NCBI GenBank assembly: GCA_002633005.1
Contig: NMRA01000470.1
Coordinates: forward strand, 209,274-273,273
Length of the DNA: 64,000 nt
Direction: 5' to 3'
Source: Phoronis australis
Lineage: Eukaryota; Phoronida; Phoronidae
In this document: positions 40,065 through 51,412 of the stretch, piece by piece
How the letters are laid out: each line of letters starts with the position of its first letter
Position numbering within the stretch: the first letter of the stretch is position 1
Notes under the pieces: model-generated
Told to the model about the DNA's origin: nothing
The model's database searches: none
The model's input: only the letters and a program-made list of their open reading frames with translations
Made by a program: the position numbers and the translations under genes

Positions 40065-43000
40065 GTGCTTATGTAGGAAATTTATCTTAGGAGAATAAAA
40101 ACAAGTAGGGGATCCGGCAACTGCTATGTCCTTAGTGACATTTAAAGCTGGACATCGCTATTGTTTAGCTGTCAATATTGAATGCTTAACCCAAGAGCTT
40201 TGGGATTTACCATGCTCATCTGATTGAGTGAGCCGGCAAGTCACACACAATGAGTAGCCTACGTCGGCAATTTTAGGGTTGGCCAACCCCCAAAAAACTT
40301 TGAAGAAGCGTTTTCTTGAGTTTCCATGTTTTCGACGCTTTTGTTGGTAACAGAAATAGAATCCTATCGTGGTAAGGAATCATAAGAGGTCGGTTTTATG
40401 GCAGTAAAGGTTAGCTAAACAGGGCGAGCTGCAGCTTTAAGATATTTAGAGTAAGTCTGGACAATCATAATAACGGTAATACGTGATAGACGTGACAGTA
40501 GGCCTAATACCAGTGCATATTTGGCACTCATTTGAGATAAGGGCTTGCAATAACGTTTGAAACCGTCCACGTGGGAATTAAAACACATCTACGATTTAAG
40601 ACCAGCGGCCGATTTCTGGCGCCGGGTCGACTCTAATTTTTCTTCCTCATTAAGATATGGGCCAGTCTCAATGAAGACGTTCTTCAGATGTGGCTCACGT
40701 CCCTATCGCGTATCAATTTTCGGTCACTTTGTTAACTTTTCAAGTCGCAGTCGTCAGTATTGTTTTACTGCACAGTCGTGCTAACAAATTTTTCATGTAC
40801 TAGACAGCACATCTGATGTAAGCGAATGTCGTTAGCAGCCCCTTTCCATATGCGTGTGCGTCTTGTCTTATCCGTGTCAGACTGCCACTGAGAGTGTAAA
40901 CATTATGCGTCTCACGAAAGTTAGCGGCTGAAGACAAAAATATCAGCACAATTAAATCTCGTCCACCGAGGACTTCGCAGTTGCCAGTTTCTACCACAAA
41001 ATTTTCAGTTATTCAGTTTTTGCCGATTGCAGTAAGTGAGACCAACTCGGCGGCTGAGACCAGTGCTGTTCAGTAAGTATGTTGACGATTTGGTAAAGGC
41101 AGCCGTAGACATGGCGTGGCAGAATGTGCGCGTGCAAATTGCGATTCGTAAACTGGGGAATTTCCGCCACTGATTGAGTTAAAAAGGGTAAATTGATTTT
41201 TGTGAAAGAGGGCCTATAGCTGCTTTACTTTCGCCCTAGCGCACCTGCTTGTGGCAAAGATCCGTCGTGATTTATATTTTTACGCCTGACAAATGTGATA
41301 GCTAGCTGCCCCAGACATCCGCTAGCTTGGTAATTTTTCACGACCGGTTTCCCTACCAAAGGGAATTTTTCCGATATAATTCACTGTATCAGTGAATAAC
41401 TACAAAACTCTGCAGGAAGTTTTTAATTTTAATATTGTGTGTAATTTTAAAACTTATGGTAAAAAAGCAAATTCCATTCGCAGCAAGTCGTGTTTTCGTG
41501 TGTTGTTTCAGGCTCAATGCTGGCTTAAAACAACTCTTAAAATCTCAACCGAAAAAGTTAGTTTCAATGACTTCGTCCGTACAAAAGGGAGGTGTTACTA
41601 AAACAGAACTCCAAGACATGTTTATTTTTAATGGAAGCGTTCTGTACATGTGAGTCCCTTTTTTATTTCGAGTCCACTCTCTAAATGTGTGTAACTTCTA
41701 ATTCTCCATCTGTGTCTCGTCAAAAATGTAGCGAAGTAACAGCGCGTCCGCCTCTTCAATGCCCAAACCCATTAAAGATTTATCAGGAATTTTAGCTGGC
41801 ACGTAATTATTTTGGATCCCAGCCGACAGTTTTATTTTCAAACTGTATTTCATAGCATGTTAAACTTCAACGGCCATAAAACCGCTCTTCATCGCACAAA
41901 ATCAACTTGTAAAATAGGTCATTTACCTTCATTGAATTGGTCTAAAATTTGTCCTTAGTCAAATCAGAGGCGATTTCAGGTTTTCGAAAGAACTGGCAGT
42001 TCGTTATTGCTCGAGTTCAGGCTCTACAAGCTGGCTTGTCACGGCGTGTTAATTGACGTAATGAGCATGGTCTCAACGAATTGTGAGTTCTTTGCAAACG
42101 AGAAGTCATTCTCATTCTCACCTGAGTAAGAAACAAGTTGAGGCCAATGTAAGTTATCTAGTCACAAGTGGTTTCTTGTTCGGGAAACAAGTTTATAGGC
42201 GTATTTACTAAAACGCTGAATAGAGTTTAAAGAAACTTTAATGTCAGAAGTGATGAGGTTAGAGTGATTCCCGCTTCTGCATGGTGGTCAAAGTTGTCAG
42301 TATGCCAAAACCGCGGCGGCGGCGGTGGCGGCGGTAACTCCATCTAGCCTTTCTGTCGTATTTTTGCTCATGTTCGAGAAGCAGTATACTCGAGTACGGA
42401 ATTCGAGACACTTTCTTAGAATTGATATTGGAGTAGATCTGAAAATATCACATCAGGGGTCAGTTTCACAGAAATTTCATGTTACCCTTCCACATTCCTG
42501 TTGCTAAAAAGGTTTTGCCGAGTAATTATGAGCGTATCACAATCACTAGAAATAATTTTTAGAAATATTTCAGTAACGAGCAATTAGAATATTCTCTGAG
42601 ACTTTGCGCTTATGCTAAAATGATGTTGAGATGTATTTTTCTAAAATAGTTTTGTGGAGAGCAAGACCAACGTTCTTATAAGTTCCTTTTCATGAAACAG
42701 ACCGCCAATGCCTGGATGTATGAAACAGTCCCAAATACGGACTCATCTAAGTTCCCTAAATCTACTGCGTATTTGTCCTTTCTTATACTGCTTGAGTGTC
42801 ATTACTAAGCCAATTTTTGGCTTTGATACAAATCGAGAGTAAACACTTCGTCGAGTTCTCAGTGTCATTGAAAATAAGTAGGAATCTCTTCATGCACCGC
42901 CCCTATTTCAAGGACTAAGTCCCTAATTATTTTGACTGAATTAAGGGTTCAGTTTGTAGTTATATTATTATAAAATGCCATAAATGGAAGAAGAGCTTAT
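40065..43000. other. non-coding tract with a diverged repeat
   Basis: No gene is seen. 41960-42200 resembles 56640-56930 (aaagaactg.cagttcg.tattg, gcttgtcacggcgtg, agttctttgcaaac), an old interspersed repeat. A (GGC)n stretch lies at 42311-42336. 42455-42710 may be a decayed palindromic element (gtcagtttcacagaaatt against ttcatgaaacagac). Confidence 0.4.
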
Positions 43001-43040
43001 AATAACGATCAAAATATCACATCTCTGACATGAACTAAAC

Positions 43041-43430
43041 AAATACGCAAAAGATTTTGGGAACTAAGTTGAATACGCAAAAGATTTAGGAAACTAAGTT
43101 GAATACGTAAAAGATTTAGGGAACTAAGTTGAATACGCAAAAGATTTAGGAAACTAAGTTGAATACGCAAAAGATTTAGGGAACTAAGTTGAATACGCAA
43201 AAGATTTAGGGAACTATGTTGAATACGCAAAAGATCTAGGGAACTAAGTTGAATACGCAAAAGATCTAGGGAACTAAGTTGAATACGTAAGAGATTTAGG
43301 GAACTAAGTTGAATACGCAAAAGATTTAGGGAACTAAGTTGAATACGCAAAAGATTTAGGGAACTAAGTCGAATACGCAAAAGATTTAGGGAACTAAGTT
43401 GAATACGCAAAAGATTTAGGGAACTAAGTT
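43041..43430. repeat. 30-bp minisatellite, 13 copies
   Basis: gaatacgcaaaagatttagg followed by gaactaagtt repeats exactly every 30 bases, 13 times, with only point differences. Because 30 is a multiple of three, every frame lacking a stop in one unit stays open. The minus strand gives a 163-residue frame (43500-43009) of LSSLNLLRIQ decapeptides. I treat this as non-coding; the ten-residue period does not fit a leucine-rich repeat. Confidence 0.95.
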
Positions 43431-43519
43431 CACTTCCTAATTGGATTGTTTCATGTTTGTGCCTAGTCTTTTTCTTTTCTCCTAATCTTGAAGGCGCCAT
43501 CTCCTCTCAAGCCATTGGG

Positions 43520-44230
43520 GGTAGTCATTGCATTCAAAAATGATTGTTAGAACCCCTCTGTTTGAACACGGTTGGCCAACCTTCCCCGTAATTGGTGTAA
43601 AATGCAAGTGGGATAATCTCTCTTTTTTATCATGGCAAGAGAAATATTGAGACTTGTTACGATGTTCATGTTTAGATCGTAAGTAGAAAGGAAATAGCTC
43701 CATCGTGTGCATGAAACAACACGGTTATCTAATTTGAAATAACAGCTGCCAAATGATGAATGATTTTAGCATGCACGACGCCAAATGAAGAATGATTTTG
43801 CATGCACGACAGTCATTAATCTCAAAATTAGTGAGTCCTAAATTAACTGCACTGACTAAGACATGTGTTGTGGACTCTTCATTTCTCCATCAGTAGTGAA
43901 AGTCGTTATTCGTTCTGTTCCCTCTTTAACCGTCTGTGAATCACGTTGACACAATGCGCGAACAATGCTAACAACGAAGTGTAGTATAGCTTGCCCATTG
44001 TAAGTTGGTGGAGAGTTTTTATCAATGTTTGAATGAAAGGGAATGTCATGTTTTGACATTTGGGATCTCTTTTCATTTTCTTGTTCACTGTGTAATCGCA
44101 TTTAACTTCCGTTATTAACAACAGTGTGTCTTTGTTTTTAAATCGTTTACTTTAACCAGACAATCGGAAAATTAGAAAGTGGAAGAACCTTTGTACTACA
44201 ATAGAAATTCTTTATTTAAACAAACGCGTC
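43520..44230. other. non-coding tract
   Basis: Near 43745-43815 the words aaatga.gaatgattt and gcatgcacgac each occur twice, a small tandem duplication. Nothing else is recognised. Confidence 0.4.
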
Positions 44231-44233
44231 ACT

Positions 44234-44315
44234 GTGTATATGTGTACGTGTGTGCGCGTGTGTGTGTGTGCGCGTGCGCGCGCGCGTGTGTGTTAGCGTG
44301 TGCGTGTGTGTGTGG
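44234..44315 (+). repeat. (TG)n/(CG)n alternating purine-pyrimidine tract
   Basis: About 80 bases of gtgtgcgcgtgcgcgcgcgc-type sequence. Alternating purine-pyrimidine DNA of this length can adopt Z-form. Confidence 0.9.
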
Positions 44316-45068
44316 AAGTTACATCTCTTTTCCTTTTCTTAACCATTTCTTAAACTATGTATTATTATAATCGTTACCATTGAAAAAGAAAATGCAAATT
44401 TGGACTTAGAATTGTTCGTTGGTAATACATCTGATTGCGTTTACACACGACCATTCATTCGGGTGTTTATGCTTGCATATATTTTTATAGATCTATCAGT
44501 TTAGCCATTCGATTTCAATTCTGACATAACGATATTGTTGTATCAAACATGTGTCTCTAATTCTGTAAAAGTGACAGGCCAACTGTCAGAACGAAATGAT
44601 CCGGCACAAGTCCTTTCGTTATAGGCTGCACAACCTTCATTATTGCCTCTTGTTCTCATTTTTGAAACACTATGGGGTATTTTTGTGTTGATATAGCTGT
44701 CTGTTATCAGGCTAGGCCCAAAATGAGCAGATTGTCTGCTCATTTACAGAGTGTGTATTTGTTGTCATTTCTTTCGTCACTGTTTATTATCTACGTCATT
44801 AGCCGTCATTATTGCCATTGGTCACCACATAAGCAAAGCCTGATGTTTATGTATCTCAGTTAAAGAACCTCATTACATATTTTCAGGTCAAAGATTATTC
44901 AACTTTTTGCCGAAGTCTTTTGACAACAGAATCCATAAACATTACCAGCAGTTTCAAACAAAAACACAGGATGCGAAATATGATTCATGTAAAGTTGTGT
45001 GTTAATAGCGGCTAGAATTTTTTATACAAAAGCAGCAAACCTGGATAGGCTTTTACAAAGGCGACATA

Positions 45069-45071
<3 letters not shown>

Positions 45072-45110
<39 letters not shown>
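45072..45110 (+). repeat. (GA)n microsatellite beside a retroposon-like end
   Basis: Nineteen or so ga units, followed by aaaactcttttatttacagt. Read on the minus strand this gives an AATAAA-type signal next to the repeat, so it may be the 3' end of a minus-strand retroposon. That reading is tentative. Confidence 0.75.
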
Positions 45111-45112
<2 letters not shown>

Positions 45113-45538
45113 CTCTTTTATTTACAGTACATAATAATGATACATTGATTAAAATTTGATTTCAATTAGGAGGCCTTCTAAAGGTAATTGACCGCTGATA
45201 AGAAGGTCCCCTGTACAAGATAAACAAGTGGAAATGCAAAAATCAGTAGGAATACTTAAGAAAACAGTGAATTAGTGCTGTTCTGAATGATAAATAAAAT
45301 CAATACAATAGTTAGGAAAATGGATGGCGATGAAAGAAAATTCATCCCTAATCATGTTCAAATTTACCTACCCTACAACGCATATCTACCGTGGGGTTCC
45401 CTCAAATTCACCAGAGCAATTACAAAGTGAGGGGGTGCAAGAGGGTCAATTGCTCCCGTTTTCCAACAGATCGAGGAGGAAGAGCCGACGCTCCGTCAGC
45501 ATTCAGTAGGCTTGGAGAGAAAACATGAGCGCAATCCC

Positions 45539-45624
45539 AGTCGACACCCTGTATCACCCTACCCCGGTCGACACCAGTATCATCCTACCCCGGTTCGACA
45601 CCAGTATCACCCTACCCCGGTCAC
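45539..45624 (+). repeat. short tandem repeat, three copies of about 30 bp
   Basis: gtcgacaccagtatcaccct followed by accccg occurs three times with small length differences. Confidence 0.8.
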
Positions 45625-45675
45625 TACAAAGCGGCTGTTACTTTTTTACGGTATGACTTGCCCAAGGTAAATGTA

Positions 45676-45800
45676 GAAAAATTACAATGACCTTGTTCTT
45701 AAATTTTTATCATAATTATCGTAAAAACAAGCGTGGNCAAAAATTACAATGATCTTGTCCTTAATTTTTTATGACAATTATCGTGAGAACAAGCGTGGAC
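45676..45800 (+). repeat. 62-bp tandem duplication
   Basis: attacaatgaccttgttctt ... aacaagcgtgg occurs twice (from 45681 and 45743) with a few changes. One ambiguous base lies at the junction (45737). Confidence 0.85.
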
Positions 45801-45809
45801 AAATGTGCT

Positions 45810-47324
45810 GAATAGTAGGGGAAGGTTCAGTTAAGCGTGTGACACATCCCTGCCAATCGTTTCTATAATAGATGTATACAGTAGTAGAGACCACGGGCAA
45901 CTGGTCATATCCACCGTGTGATTGGGTGTGATTTCACTTCGTGGTATCAATCACATCAACCTTGGAACCAAGTTACTAGCATCAACGCAGCCACTTGATT
46001 GACAGCACCAGTTGAGCCAATCTTGGTCATCAAGCACCGTGTAGTATAGTAAAGTCCCCAGATTTAGCTGTTGGTGTTGTGTCTGGCCTAGAACCCTTGA
46101 TAAAGATAAAGCGCACACTTTTGTCTGAGTAGACTGTATTGGGAGGGTCTTGACGCCTGTCTCAATTGCTTTAGAAATGCGCATGTGGCATATCCTTGCT
46201 AGTAAAGTTCAGAAATTAGAATGCTCGGTAAAAGCAAACATCTGATTTAAATTCGTCCATGAAAGACAAGCACATTATAACACAATGGCACATCCATGGT
46301 CCATGTGTGGAGTGTGGTTCTCCCGGTATGCAGTAGTTTCGGGAGCGTCTTTGGAATTAAGGGACGAGGCTATATGTACCGCGGGGTTGTTGTTTTGCTG
46401 GTAAGGGATGGAGTTCTGGGGGTCGAACTTGGAATTAAAAGACGCCCCATGGAATCGTTTCAAATCCCTATCTTTTTATCCCCTCGGAAGGAGTTCCCGA
46501 TGATGATCAGTTTCCACTCTTTTAATTGTTTTGTGAAATTATAACCCTTAATCGGACGTCAGTTGTCACTCTTACTATATATCTTTACATTTTGAGGGTC
46601 CCTCCTCCGGAGGAGGTACTCTTGGATGTTGCCCGGGCTGTGTTCCGTGGACGCAGGATAGTTTCGAAAACACAAGATCACGTAAGTCTTCGCGAGATAT
46701 CACCCTGATGCATACAAGCGAAGCCTCTATGTGATCTCACTTGCCTTTCTCACGAGTGTTTTAGTCTACGGAACACAACCCCGGCTCAGTTGCCCTCCTT
46801 TGCCGCACCCCTATTATAAATCCGAAACTGACATCAAACTTCTACAAAAGGAGTGTCGTGCAAAACTAAACAGACAATTTGAATTTCTTTTTTGTAAAAA
46901 CGAATACTTCAACGATTGGCAAACTTATTCATTTCATTTCATGTAGGAGTGCTTTGTTAGATAAATATCGTCTGAACAGTTATCAACTCTGTTAAACATA
47001 ACAGCTCGCTTTTGTGCCTGCCTTAGTTAATTTCTCTGTATCCGGTTTGTCTGGTGATATTTAACAGTTAATTTTATTTTAATTTCTAAAGTAGACACAG
47101 GTCACGAACAGTTTCTTTAAATGTCAACGATTCTCATTATACCTCAGCCTGGTTGATAGTTCTTGCATTGGATGTGTCGTCAAGTTTGTTGTGCTGATCG
47201 AGTGTGGTTTGCAACACTGTACAATTATGAGCACTGTTAGAGCGGGATTTTATCATTGGAAGGAGAAATGTAATGAGCACATATTTTTGGTGTGCACCAG
47301 AAGCAATAAATGAATATTGCTAAT
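45810..47324. other. tract without a confident gene
   Basis: A 20-bp inverted pair (gcccgggctgtgttccgt near 46632 and acggaacacaaccccggc near 46775) is present. A frame at about 46592-46690 (PPPEEVLLDVARAVFRGRRI) ends at a gtaagt donor-like word and might be an exon, but no partner was found. Confidence 0.3.
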
Positions 47325-47676
47325 ATTTGTATGTATGTAAGTATGTATATGTGCGCGTGTGCGTGCGCGATTATGTGTGTATGTATGTATGCACAGGTAT
47401 GTGTTCTTGTATACATGCACGTTTACAGGTGTGTAAGCTTGCAGGTATGCGTGCATTTGCGTATGCCTGTATGCGTGTGCGTGTGCAAGAGTGTAAGTCT
47501 TTATGTATGCATTATGTATGTATGTACATGTATGTGTGTCTGTATGCATGTACGTTTGCAGGTGTGTAAGCTAGCATGTGCGCTTGCATTTGTGCATGCA
47601 TGTACATGTATGTGTGTATGTATGAACTAATGTATGCATGCATTATGTATACATACATGTATGTGCGTATTTATGT
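47325..47676 (+). repeat. (TGTA)n/(TGTG)n cryptic simple repeat
   Basis: About 350 bases dominated by tatg, tgtg and tgca units. Long open frames on both strands here are low-complexity artefacts. Confidence 0.9.
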
Positions 47677-48265
47677 CAGTGGCGGATCTAGGATATCACA
47701 AGGGGGGGCCCAACATTTTGACCGGCTGTAAGAATTTGTGTAAACTGAACCACGATTGTAGATGCGCATAGCACCGAATGGGGGGAGGTCGGGAGGGGGG
47801 TTTGCCCCCCTCCCGCACGGGAAATTTTTCTGTTTTTACCTCCAAAAATCAAGCATTTTCCTTGATTCCTGAAGTATTATTCACGAAAAAGGGAAAAAAG
47901 TGGAGAACGTGTCAAACAGGAAAAACTGCAAGTAGCAAAGACTCGAACTCACGACCTGGCGATCAGTGCGCGCGTGCGTTGCCACTACGCCATCACGATA
48001 TACCTACTATTGTCATACTAAGAGACCTATTTCTTTATGGTCCACAGCGTTTGCGCGCGAAGCCTACTTCTTTTTGTAATGCTTATTATACTTTTATATT
48101 TTGTGCCATCGATTCTTAACAAATTTGTCGTATTTAAAATAGTCTTCAAATGCCAAAAAGACCAAATCCATTTTTCGTGTTGGCAATAATGACGGGATTG
48201 CTTTGGAAATCGTCTTAAGATAAGGTTTGGCAAAGAGAGTATTGCGAGTTTCTGAGTGATTCACT
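47677..48265 (+). mobile_element. CAGTGGCGGA element with a tRNA-like segment, cut by the gap
   Basis: Begins CAGTGGCGGATCTAGG, then a G-run, like the element at 18796. It contains cccccctcccgcac and then the tRNA-like segment at about 47934-48003. Its right end is not visible because the assembly gap starts at 48266. Confidence 0.55.
47934..48003 (-). repeat. tRNA-derived (SINE-like) segment
   Basis: On the minus strand TGGCGTAGTGG (47992-47982) fits an A box and GAGTTCGAGTC (47950-47940) fits a B box, at about tRNA spacing. The acceptor-stem halves do not pair convincingly, so it is more likely a tRNA-derived repeat than a working tRNA gene. Confidence 0.5.
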
Positions 48266-48899
48266 NNNNNNNNNNNNNNNNNNNNNNNNNNNNNNNNNNN
48301 NNNNNNNNNNNNNNNNNNNNNNNNNNNNNNNNNNNNNNNNNNNNNNNNNNNNNNNNNNNNNNNNNNNNNNNNNNNNNNNNNNNNNNNNNNNNNNNNNNNN
48401 NNNNNNNNNNNNNNNNNNNNNNNNNNNNNNNNNNNNNNNNNNNNNNNNNNNNNNNNNNNNNNNNNNNNNNNNNNNNNNNNNNNNNNNNNNNNNNNNNNNN
48501 NNNNNNNNNNNNNNNNNNNNNNNNNNNNNNNNNNNNNNNNNNNNNNNNNNNNNNNNNNNNNNNNNNNNNNNNNNNNNNNNNNNNNNNNNNNNNNNNNNNN
48601 NNNNNNNNNNNNNNNNNNNNNNNNNNNNNNNNNNNNNNNNNNNNNNNNNNNNNNNNNNNNNNNNNNNNNNNNNNNNNNNNNNNNNNNNNNNNNNNNNNNN
48701 NNNNNNNNNNNNNNNNNNNNNNNNNNNNNNNNNNNNNNNNNNNNNNNNNNNNNNNNNNNNNNNNNNNNNNNNNNNNNNNNNNNNNNNNNNNNNNNNNNNN
48801 NNNNNNNNNNNNNNNNNNNNNNNNNNNNNNNNNNNNNNNNNNNNNNNNNNNNNNNNNNNNNNNNNNNNNNNNNNNNNNNNNNNNNNNNNNNNNNNNNNN
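48266..48899. other. assembly gap (634 N)
   Basis: Unknown sequence. Any reading frame crossing it is meaningless. Confidence 1.
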
Positions 48900-49570
48900 T
48901 GGAGTACTTTTCTGACATTTATTCTTGGTACCTTACACTGCAGAATCATTATTTGACGCAAGTTGGAGGCTAGAGGGCAACAGACGGATGTCGTTGAGCT
49001 TGAAATGTAAAAAATAACATTTACTATCTAATCCTCGACAGACTGTCCACAAAATTCCCGTACGAGCTGCGTAAGAAAAGTGTACATAACTTTAAACACG
49101 TTCTTGTGGTTTCCTATTTTATGCATATATTTACGCGTTTCGTACCGGTTTTTATGTTAATTGAATAAAAATCAATATCGGAAGTCGTATGACACTCAAA
49201 CCTCAAATTTTGTATGGAAATGGTTAGCAACATTTCCTTAGATTGTATTTTTTAATTTCCTCGGTGGGAAGTGTGCCTTAATGCCTAATGCGAAACATTT
49301 GTTCCGTCCGCCAGTGCCACTGGCCATATATGGCTAGACGTGTGCTGCTGTTTTTTATGTGTAATTAAATTTGAACTCTGACACTACACTTTGCCTTTGA
49401 TACATTGTATTTGAGAGTACGAAAGTGCCTGGACAGTGTTTCGCAGTCGTTGCAATGACCAACTTTACATTAAATTTGGTTTTCAAACTTCGTTGTTATT
49501 AAAATATGGGAAACATTCAAAATGTCGAACAGGCAAAGTGAAATAACTTTTTGTTTTAGCCAATACTTAA
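48900..49570. other. non-coding tract
   Basis: Nothing is recognised. Confidence 0.4.
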
Positions 49571-49577
49571 TGGCTTA

Positions 49578-49742
49578 GAATGGTGGTATTGGTGACGGTG
49601 ATGGTGGTGTTGGTGAAGGTGGTGACTGGGGCGGGGTTGGTGTTGGAGAAGGTGAAGGAAGTGGTGGGTTTGGTAGAGGTGGTGGTGGTGACGGTGGGAT
49701 GGTGTTGGAGGTGGCCTTTGGTCAAGGTGCAGGTGGTGGTGT
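49578..49742 (+). repeat. (GGT)n-rich low-complexity tract
   Basis: ggtggt, ggtgac and ggtgtt units over about 165 bases give apparent Val-rich and Thr-rich frames on the two strands. It is not coding. Confidence 0.9.
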
Positions 49743-49744
49743 TA

Positions 49745-51120
49745 TGCACATCGCTCGCAACAGTTTAATATATTATTCAAGCCTTTACCCAATGTTACGT
49801 CACTGTTGTAAGTTGAATTTTGTTGACCGTGTAGATACCGGTAAACTGTGGACTTTTTTAAAGTCACGTAGATTCTTGCAAGCTGATTTTCAAGCGACGC
49901 AGCTTGTCAATTCAGCCTTCGTTTTCAAAAGACCACAGACCAAAATCAACTATACTTTTTTGGTCTAACAAGAATCTGCAATTGGGGTTAAAACATATAA
50001 ACCGAAAGTGTCAACTTCATAGTTGCAGGTTGTCAATTTTAAAACTTAAAGGCGACACGAATGTAAGGTAAGGTATGGCATTCCTATAGCAGAGTGCACT
50101 GCATGTTTACCCATGAGTTCATTGACTGAAACGTTGCAACATAGAAGAGGTAAAATTAAACGTGGTTGCATATTAAGCGTTGCCATTTCAAATTCTCGGC
50201 GTGATTGACCATACAGAGATTAACAACTTGCGTCAAGGCAATGCGTGAGGATTGTGGATACAACAGCTTCTGATCATTTAGGACGGTTTGTTCACCTCGA
50301 GACGCTGAATGAGTAGAAGGTAACTTTTCCCGTTTTTATTCAAAAGAACATTATTCCAGACGAATGCGCTTCCGTGATTTTAAATGCCGTTGATTTAGAT
50401 TCTCTTTTGTTCTAAAGGTACTCTTTCTGGTTTTATTCAGTAAAGGCCATAAAAGGAATTTGATCGCAAACTCTTATTTAAAATTTTAACCCAACACGTA
50501 GTCAAAAATAACCAGAATTTTTTATGCGGATTTTTTAAAGTCCTTTTTGAATGTATGGTGTTGCATCAACAAAATGGCCATCACAGTGGAACGGCATCGA
50601 ACTATACTATAAGAATTGCCAGTAAAAGGCGCATACAACATTTGCGAACTGCTCATATACGCGAACAGGCGATGTCTCTTGAGTGATGAAACTCATTCTG
50701 TTCTACACTAAAAGAATATTTAACGCTACGGAATTCCCATTTTTGTAGGAAAGTCTCGAAATTGAATAATGAGTGTACATTCAAGCAGTACCATGTGAGC
50801 CTATGATGTGAAATTGAAACAAGACATTGATAAAAATTGTAGCCACTGTGTATTGGCATTGAGTTTTCAACTGGCCCCAGAACCTAAACCCATGGCTGGC
50901 CCCTGAACTGCTACCGACGGTGTGCCTCAAAAGTTCACGACAGTGCTGAAACGAAAAGAATTAATTGCCAGATTAAGTAACTACAAGTGACAAGTACATT
51001 TTTCTTTGACTCGTGTATTGCCCCTCTAATAGAGGGTAGTGATCATGTAACTCTCTGGATGGACGACCATGCTGTATACTAGCCTTTGGTTATATTTTTA
51101 AATCTATTGTATTTTACCCT
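49745..51120. other. non-coding tract
   Basis: No gene or repeat is recognised. Confidence 0.4.
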
Positions 51121-51130
51121 CTATAAAAGT

Positions 51131-51208
51131 TTATTATTATTATTATTATTAATATTATTATTATTATTATCATTATTATTATTATCATTATTGTTATTAT
51201 TATTATTA

Positions 51209-51275
<67 letters not shown>

Positions 51276-51327
51276 CATTATTATTATCATTATTGTTATT
51301 ATTATTATTATTATCATTATTATTATC

Positions 51328-51361
<34 letters not shown>

Positions 51362-51412
51362 CCATTATTATTATTATTGTTATTGTTATTATTATTGCTA
51401 TTATTATTTCTC
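51131..51412 (+). repeat. (ATT)n microsatellite, about 280 bp
   Basis: att/tta units with occasional atc and gtt changes. Poly-Leu, poly-Ile and poly-Asn frames over it are artefacts. Confidence 0.98.

Noticed and set aside
43041-43430. CRISPR-like array
   Set aside because: Units are contiguous 30-bp copies with no unique spacers, in an animal genome. It is a minisatellite.
43009-43500. Leucine-rich-repeat protein
   Set aside because: The ten-residue LSSLNLLRIQ period does not match any LRR class and arises directly from the 30-bp minisatellite. It is kept only as a repeat and a low-level curiosity.
44179-44370. Cysteine-rich secreted peptide
   Set aside because: Its VCVCACARACV-like core is the translated TG/CG alternating repeat.
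46526-46946. Coding exons near 46.6-46.9 kb
   Set aside because: One frame looks protein-like and ends at a gtaagt word, but there is no recognisable domain, no matching acceptor/donor partner and no phase check possible.
47253-47630. Cys/Val/Tyr-rich small proteins
   Set aside because: They are products of the tgta/tgtg cryptic simple repeat on both strands.
47934-48003. Functional tRNA gene
   Set aside because: A and B boxes are present, but the acceptor stem does not close and the segment lies in a repeat element.
48094-48961. Long open frames on both strands over 48.1-48.96 kb
   Set aside because: They consist almost entirely of unknown residues from the assembly gap at 48266-48899.
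49567-49768. Val-rich and Thr-rich proteins
   Set aside because: They are products of the GGT-rich low-complexity tract.
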